Shown in pieces: positions 58,959 through 64,000 of a stretch of 64,000 nucleotides of DNA; positions within the stretch are counted from its first letter, which is position 1; each line of letters begins with the position of its first letter. Position numbers and translations under genes: made by a program. The notes beneath the pieces were generated by a model. It saw only the letters and a list, made by a program, of their open reading frames with translations, made no database searches and was not told the DNA's origin. This DNA is from Gari tellinella (Eukaryota; Mollusca; Bivalvia; Cardiida; Psammobiidae), in NCBI GenBank assembly GCA_922989275.2, contig OV277868.1, positions 51,396,216-51,460,215 of the forward strand, given 5' to 3'.

Positions 58959-59134
58959 AAATCTCACGAAAACTTTGGCAGTGAAAGGGTTAATGTGAAA
59001 GAGTGAAATGTCAAACCGTTCAAAAGTTAACCTAACAGCCGTAATAAGTTACCAAAATATTTTGACTTCATTTCATATCAATGAATTGATAATGCAGTAC
59101 GTTTAATTACTGTATGCAGTTCAATGCCAAAAAC

Positions 59135-59342
59135 AAAATTCACCCCATGGCCCTTTCGATGTAAAGCAAGCCTACATTTACAGTAACGAACATTTTGGAT
59201 CCAGTTCAGACGCCGAGGAGCTTGGCGTCTTATCAGTATCTAAAACTAATTGTTTCTGATGGTAAAACATATATAAGATCTAAATTTGGAAAATGCAGAC
59301 GACAAAATTAAAGCAGACGGTATTCTGGCAGAGAAAGGGTTA
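59135..59342. repeat. Degraded A element, adjacent to the next
   Basis: The core at about 59196-59250 keeps GACGCCGAG and TTGGCGTCTTATC. The right end GAGAAAGGGTTAA shares its TTAA (59339-59342) with the neighbouring element. Paired GCAGACGA/GCAGACGG motifs lie just inside. Confidence 0.5.
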
Positions 59343-59556
59343 ACAACTTATCACGCGGAATTGTCGTCTGCTTTAAATTTATCGTCTGCGAAAAAAACCT
59401 CAAAATCAAATTTTAAGCGATTTAAACTGAAGAAAAGTTTGATATGTGTGCCAAACAGTTTGGATCAAGATTAGACGCCGCATTACGCGGCGTCTAATCT
59501 GGATCCAAACGGTTTGCAAAAGATTGCAAGGTTGCGCTTAGCATGATAAGAATTAA
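59339..59556. mobile_element. A element sharing a TTAA with its neighbour
   Basis: The ends are TTAACAACTTATCACGCGG and GCATGATAAGAATTAA. The core at 59452-59516 has GATTAGACGCCGC / GCGGCGTCTAATC, matched changes. Left subterminal motifs are TGTCGTCTGC and ATCGTCTGC. Confidence 0.65.
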
Positions 59557-60089
59557 TTATTTGACTTTTTGCAGTGTATAGTTTACAAGTATAAAACATT
59601 ATATCGGTGTCACTGATTAGAATCAACATGCTCTGATTTTGATTATCATCGGGTTGAAATCCATATAAATGACATGTGTCGAAATATGGCTTTCGACTTG
59701 GTGTTATACATAATCAGATTATAAAATCAAAGATTCAAAATTCTGAAACCCGCCGGCACCAGACGAAATGTCTCAAGGTCCATGTCGTCTGCTTTAATTC
59801 TAAACATGTCATATGTACCGAAATGGTCGACCGCTATATTTTCAACATACAATTAAACATTTTCCAAATGAAAACTCATTATTGACGCTATAGATAGTTG
59901 GATTGTTAGATAAAATATTGACGCTAAAGATAGTTTGATAAAACGCTAATTATGGTTGGACAAAATGGTCATATGGCGCCAAAAGATAGTTGGAATATTT
60001 TTAAAGCTTGATAAAGGTAAAGCAAAAAGGTCCTGCAGAAAACGAACGCCCCTTTTAAGGGGGCGGAAAACTGACTGTTTAACACTTTG

Positions 60090-60225
60090 ATAATTGAAAC
60101 TTAAAAGGACCATTCCAGTTGCCAATTAAGTTTAGGCCATTTTTAATTCTTAAGGGTATTAACATTGCACTTACAAAATAAAATGACAGACAGTGTAGAC
60201 TCTGATCAGAGTCTACAAGCAAGCA
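60090..60225. repeat. Type C remnant
   Basis: The left flank AAAGGACCATTCCAGTTGCC is followed by a collapsed core TAGACTCTGATCAGAGTCTA that has lost the GGGCTCC tip but remains palindromic. Confidence 0.5.
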
Positions 60226-60312
60226 TCAATCTAGTAGTATTCCACATAAGCAACTCAGATAAATGTGTAATGTGTCCGGTCAATACAGGTGCCAGCTTAA
60301 AGCAAGATAAAA

Positions 60313-60484
60313 TTAACCCATTACCACATATAATACGCCTTTTTACGCCCTTAATTTTTTCATTCATGAATGTGTACCATATTAAATATTTTCAATATTC
60401 TACAAAATGGCAGCTTAAAGCAGGCTGAATTAAGTGGTCAATGATTTTCAATATTTAGAAACAGGCTATGGGGTGAAGGGTTAA
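60313..60484. mobile_element. TTAA-type B1 element with internal deletion (172 bp)
   Basis: The ends TTAACCCATTACCAC and GGGGTGAAGGGTTAA are intact. Only one outer hairpin arm (CAGCTTAAAGCAGGCTGAAT) survives. Confidence 0.65.
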
Positions 60485-60840
60485 GCAGTTACTTCTCTTA
60501 ACATATTGTTAGGTGTACGGGATTTGTACTATTTGCAAATGGAGGTAAAAGAGTTCAATAAACTGACCGATAAATCAGTTCAAACACTACCCAGCGTACC
60601 AAAGGTTATAGGAAATCATCTCGCCACTGGATCCTGATTTTATTACATTTGTTTCTTTAACGTTTGAACTTTCTGAGGGGTTTTGTTACATTTAATACCA
60701 GCAGACGTACTAATAAGCAGCGTTTAGCAGACAATAACGATGTTTTGTCGCAGACGATAGTCTAGCGAGGCTAATCATGGGATATGCAAAACACTATAGT
60801 GAAGTGATCACTTGAAAATGTCGTGTGTGTAAAGAAAGGA

Positions 60841-61167
60841 TTAAGGTAAAAAGTGCAATGAACGCATACTGAAATTCCCAATCATAAGTTGATTAACTGT
60901 TTGCATGCTGGGTAATTTTTCGGAAACAATTGTCGTCTGCCAATGTTCTAAAAATAGAATAGAATTTTCAAAATTATTTTCAAAACAGGATCAGAGTGTC
61001 AAACAGTTTGGATCCTGATGAGACGCCGCGTTACGCGGCGTCTCATCAGGATCCAAACTGTTTGCAAAGGCAATCACTGTGACACATGTATCCACCGCTA
61101 GCATGCAAATAGGTAAGGTAAAACGTGCAATGTAGCATACTGAATTTACAAATCATAAGTTGATTAA
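60841..61167. repeat. 54-56 bp direct repeat flanking an A-core segment
   Basis: TTAAGGTAAAAAGTGCAATG, continuing to CAATCATAAGTTGATTAA (60841-60896), recurs as TAAGGTAAAACGTGCAATG to AAATCATAAGTTGATTAA (61114-61167). Between them is a type A core (61000-61064). Confidence 0.7.
61000..61064. repeat. Type A hairpin core, perfect palindrome
   Basis: GGATCCTGATGAGACGCCGC pairs with GCGGCGTCTCATCAGGATCC around a one-base centre; outer arms are CAAACAGTTT/AAACTGTTTG. The GATGAG/CTCATC form is matched. A TGTCGTCTGC motif lies left of it. Confidence 0.75.
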
Positions 61168-61186
61168 TAATTATTATACACATCTA

Positions 61187-61405
61187 CAGTATAAACCAGC
61201 TATTATGATTTATAACCGCTCAAATTAATAATAATTGATAATCTAATTGAGAGATGGCCGCTTAAAAGCAATACGACAGTAAAACAGAAAGCTCCTAAAT
61301 GAGCTTTATGGTCTACTTTCATCTTGTTTTAAACAGCTTTCCACATTAAAACAACGAAATCAATCATTATTTTGAGTTGCCCTGCATGAGAGTGGGACTT
61401 TACTA
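61187..61405. mobile_element. B2 MITE, diverged
   Basis: The left end CAGTATAAACCAGCTATTAT follows TA; the right end GAGTGGGACTTTACTATA. The core has AAACAGAAAGCTCCTAAATG and AGCTTTATGGTCTACTTTC. Confidence 0.5.
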
Positions 61406-61453
61406 TACATGTAGTATATTATGTATGCATTCTTATGATCAGCTGTTGCTTCT

Positions 61454-61512
61454 AATGATGACAATGATGATGATAATGATGATGATGATGATTGATGATG
61501 ATTGATGATGTA
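61454..61512. repeat. (GAT)n microsatellite
   Basis: GATGATGATGATGATTGATG-type runs. Confidence 0.8.
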
Positions 61513-61651
61513 TAACATCTAATGCAGAAATGGTAACATACATTTTACTTTTGAAAGGTTAAAGTAGTCAATGTAAAAGCTGAAAGGTAGATTAATTGAC
61601 AATCACAAACAGTGCAGCCCTATAAGTATAATGTTTAGACAGAATCAAGGA

Positions 61652-61897
61652 CAGTGGAGAATCTGTTATTCTTTCCCGTTTAAACGCAAACGTACGCAAA
61701 CGCAAAACACTAAAACGTAGAAAAGAACAACCTTTGGACAATTCTGATAATTCTTGTTTATCTTGGTGGCAAACAGTTTGGAGCCAGATCAGACGCCGGG
61801 TTACCCGGCGTCTGATCTGGCTCCAAACTGTTTGCACTGCAAATAATAGTTTTAGCGTAAACGCGTTTATTGGGAAAGAATAACAGATTCTCCACTG
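61652..61897 (+). mobile_element. E element, copy 6 (246 bp, forward)
   Basis: Identical TIRs and orientation to copies 1 and 3, with core tip CCGGGTTACCCGG and GCCAGATC/GATCTGGC arms. TA is present on the right, but the left flank reads GA, so the duplication is mutated. A decayed A half-core follows at about 61925-61975. Confidence 0.85.
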
Positions 61898-61979
61898 TAT
61901 GGGTGACAGGAGCATGGTCCCATTTTAAACGCCGTGACTCACTCGATGTCTGATCTGGATTCAAACTGTTTTGCAACCG

Positions 61980-62335
61980 TTACAAATATTTCTCTATTTG
62001 AAATCAAGAAAGTGTTAAATGTGAAATATTTTACAGACAATTCCAAATGAGACACTAAACGGAGAATCGTTGTTACAGACAGATAGACACAATTCTAGGT
62101 TTTTTTAAAAAACAAATTCTCTTTTTTTCTGTTTAATAGAAATAAAATTTAGAATCTATAGTTTTTATTTCAAACAGACGAAAACGTTGAAGAAAACTGT
62201 AATTTAACAGGATGCAGGCAACACATTCTGAGAAAAAACGAAAGAATTTTGTTGAAAGAATCATTATTGCATTTATTCACCGTTTGCCAGTTTCTTTAAT
62301 CATCTGCATGCTGCGACCGAATTTGTAATAACTAC
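61980..62335. other. Upstream stretch without recognised features
   Basis: AT-rich; a CAGACGAAAACG motif near 62175 may be A-element debris. Confidence 0.25.
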
Positions 62336-62338
62336 CAC

Positions 62339-62402
62339 AAACAGTTTGGATCCAGATGAGACACCGAGTAACTCGGCGTATCATCTGGATCCAATCTGTT
62401 TG
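62339..62402. repeat. Type A hairpin core
   Basis: CAAACAGTTTGGATCCAGAT, then the tip CCGAGTAACTCGG, then ATCTGGATCCAATCTGTTTG. A GCAGACGACA motif lies right at 62460, followed by ACAGACGACA at 62476. Confidence 0.6.
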
Positions 62403-62846
62403 ACACTCTGATGAAATTTTCGGAGGGAAAATACGTTTTGATTTATTAATAGAACTTTTGCAGACGACACAATTTACAGACGACAATTTCAGCACGTGCA
62501 GAAGGTTTAACGTTCAGCCACCAGGGACGTCTATAAAATATCATGCCGTGTTTTGTTTACACAAAAATCCCTTCCTGGACTGTTTACTCGTACAAGGTGC
62601 GGGGGAAACACGGAGTTTTATACATTTTACAATAAAATCTGTTTCGTTCTTTCTTTGATTTCTTGTTTTAGATGCAACCAAGTGTTTACTTATGTCTTTT
62701 GTTTTACCGTTTGATGCAGAAACAACAGATTGGATATAAACTTTATGGATTTGTTCGCAAAAGGCAGGCAGTAAAGAACAGTAGTAAACCGACAGACAAA
62801 CTTGAGATCGCCCTCATCATGCTGAAAACCAAAATACTGGATTTTG

Positions 62847-62911
62847 CAAACAGTTTAGATCCAGATCAGACGCAGAAGAACTCGGTGTCTGATCTGAATC
62901 TAAACTGTTTG
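62847..62911. repeat. Type A hairpin core
   Basis: CAAACAGTTTAGATCCAGAT and ATCTGAATCTAAACTGTTTG pair, with TTTAGAT/ATCTAAA matched. The tip GCAGAAGAACTCGG has decayed. GCAGACGACA lies right at about 62974. Confidence 0.6.
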
Positions 62912-63424
62912 ATACTCGTATAGACAGTTTTCAGTTTATTACATGTAAAATATTATATATGAAACATTTATTGCAGACGACAAATTTTAAAAAGGGGCTT
63001 CCATGGTAGAATAAGGGGCGAGCACAATTAATAACTGGCTTAGCCAACGTAATTGGCAACCTATCTCTTCAAAATCTGCAATAAATTCTAGGAAGTTTTT
63101 TTCTTCTGTTTAACCCCATTCACTTCTATATCATATCGTCTGCTTAAATTATCGCTTTATCCTACAGTATTCCCTCTCCCTCCCTTTACAACGGCCCTCC
63201 AAACAACGACTCCACCTTACAACGACCCTTGTCGCAGCTCCCTCAACGGGACAATTATGTCTAAGGTTGTAACTGCTGCAAGGTCGTGTGCTTAAAATAG
63301 TTGTCTGCTGTGTTTTCTCAAAGTTACATATAATCAAAATCCGTTGAAAACAGTAGCTAAGTGTAAAAACTGTTAAATAGTATAACACATAATGGGAACA
63401 CAACAGAGTTTTGTTTTGTTCTGT

Positions 63425-63612
63425 TCATAAAGGGGAGATAACTCCCAAATACCCGACTCGATCTAGGCAAAAAACTACTTTGGCACGGCCCCTGTGATGA
63501 AGAATAACTATACCAACTTTCATCAAAATTTGTTCATCAGTTTCAGAGATCTGCGAACGGAAACCGGGTGGACGGACAAACCTAAAACAGTATCCCTCTA
63601 CCTTTCGACAGG
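63425..63612. repeat. Possible mollusc-type dispersed repeat
   Basis: GGGGAGATAACTCCC, then ACTTTCATCAAAATTTGTTC, CAGTTTCAGAGATCTGCGA and GGTGGACGGACAAACC. This string of motifs resembles a dispersed repeat I have seen in bivalve and gastropod sequence. There is no second copy in the window, so the call rests on memory. Confidence 0.4.
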
Positions 63613-63720
63613 GGATAAATACCGACAACGACCAACATCTATATAACCGTATCGTAGACATTCACGCTGAAATACAGCCAAACATCGATATCTCGAACCC
63701 ACTTAACACACCTGGTGCCC

Positions 63721-63952
63721 GTTTCATAAAACTTTGTACGGATTTTTTTTGTCGTAAATCAGATTATAAAGGTCTCAATTATTATTTTAATTTATCCATC
63801 TAATCCTGTCTTGTGACATCTCTTTGGAATCGCCTTAAAAAGACGATTCCAAAGAGATGTCACAAGTCAGGATTAGATAGAGAAATAAGAAATTAAATGC
63901 ATTTTAAAGTTTTGACGTACGACCGTTTTTGTCGTACGAAGTTTTATGAAAC
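63721..63952. mobile_element. Type G MITE with central hairpin
   Basis: The ends GTTTCATAAAACTTTGTACG and CGTACGAAGTTTTATGAAAC are inverses with one mismatch; GTCGTA blocks lie just inside on both sides. The central hairpin (63798-63878) has ATCTAATCCTGTCTTGTGAC, then ATCTCTTTGGAATCG, pairing with CGATTCCAAAGAGATGTCAC, then AAGTCAGGATTAGAT. The hairpin is unrelated to types A-D. Confidence 0.7.
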
Positions 63953-64000
63953 ATGTCATTCTAATTCGTTCCTACACCGAAAAAAAACCCTTCCAATTGA

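Overview
The window is eukaryotic genomic DNA that is AT-rich, intron-rich and crowded with small transposable elements. It holds one recognisable gene, a T-box transcription factor of the Tbx2/Tbx3 (optomotor-blind) class on the minus strand. The coding exons and splice signals are animal-like. The very dense short palindromic elements, and a GGGAGATAAC-type dispersed repeat near the right end, suggest a bivalve mollusc. A dreissenid mussel is my guess from the hairpin type, held with low confidence.

Gene layout (minus strand, right to left): exon 1 at 52267-51897, exon 2 at 39610-39343, exon 3 at 23265-23119, exon 4 at 20576-20500, exon 5 at 17984-17815 and exon 6 at 5881-4761. All junctions have GT donors, pyrimidine-rich AG acceptors and compatible phases. 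The joined coding length is 2154 nt, giving a 717-residue protein. The DNA-binding T domain lies at about residues 97-287, followed by a Ser/acidic linker and the conserved Tbx2/3 C-terminal motifs. The introns are about 12.3, 16.1, 2.5, 2.5 and 11.9 kb. A CCAAT-rich stretch at 52600-52850 is the best promoter candidate. The 3' end was not resolved. No second intact gene was found in 64 kb; one degenerate open stretch in intron 3 (21530-21890) faintly resembles part of a von Willebrand A domain.

Almost everything else is repeats. The commonest design is a 190-330 bp non-autonomous element with a 60-75 bp near-perfect hairpin near its centre. I use these working names. Core A has arm CAAACAGTTTGGATCC and tip GCCGCG/CGCGGC. 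Core C has GACCCTGATCAGAGGGCTCC. Core D resembles A but starts AAACAGTGTAGATCC. Core B1 has AAAGCAGAATGCGCC and core B2 has AAAGCAGAAAGCTCC. Element E carries an A-like core. These cores sit inside elements with unrelated ends: TTAACCC...GGGTTAA (piggyBac-like; A, B1, C, D), TA-flanked CAGT...ACTG (Tc1/mariner/pogo-like; B2, E) and CAGGGCTGCCAT (hAT-like; B1). The arms differ between copies, but the differences are usually matched on the opposite arm. Two bare hairpins without an element around them also occur, one between 7-bp direct repeats.

The remainder is microsatellites, a 104-bp tandem array, degraded element remnants and some repeat-poor islands (around 6.2, 24.5, 53.8 and 56.5 kb) that could hold cis-regulatory DNA for the Tbx2/3 gene. 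That regulatory role is inference only.
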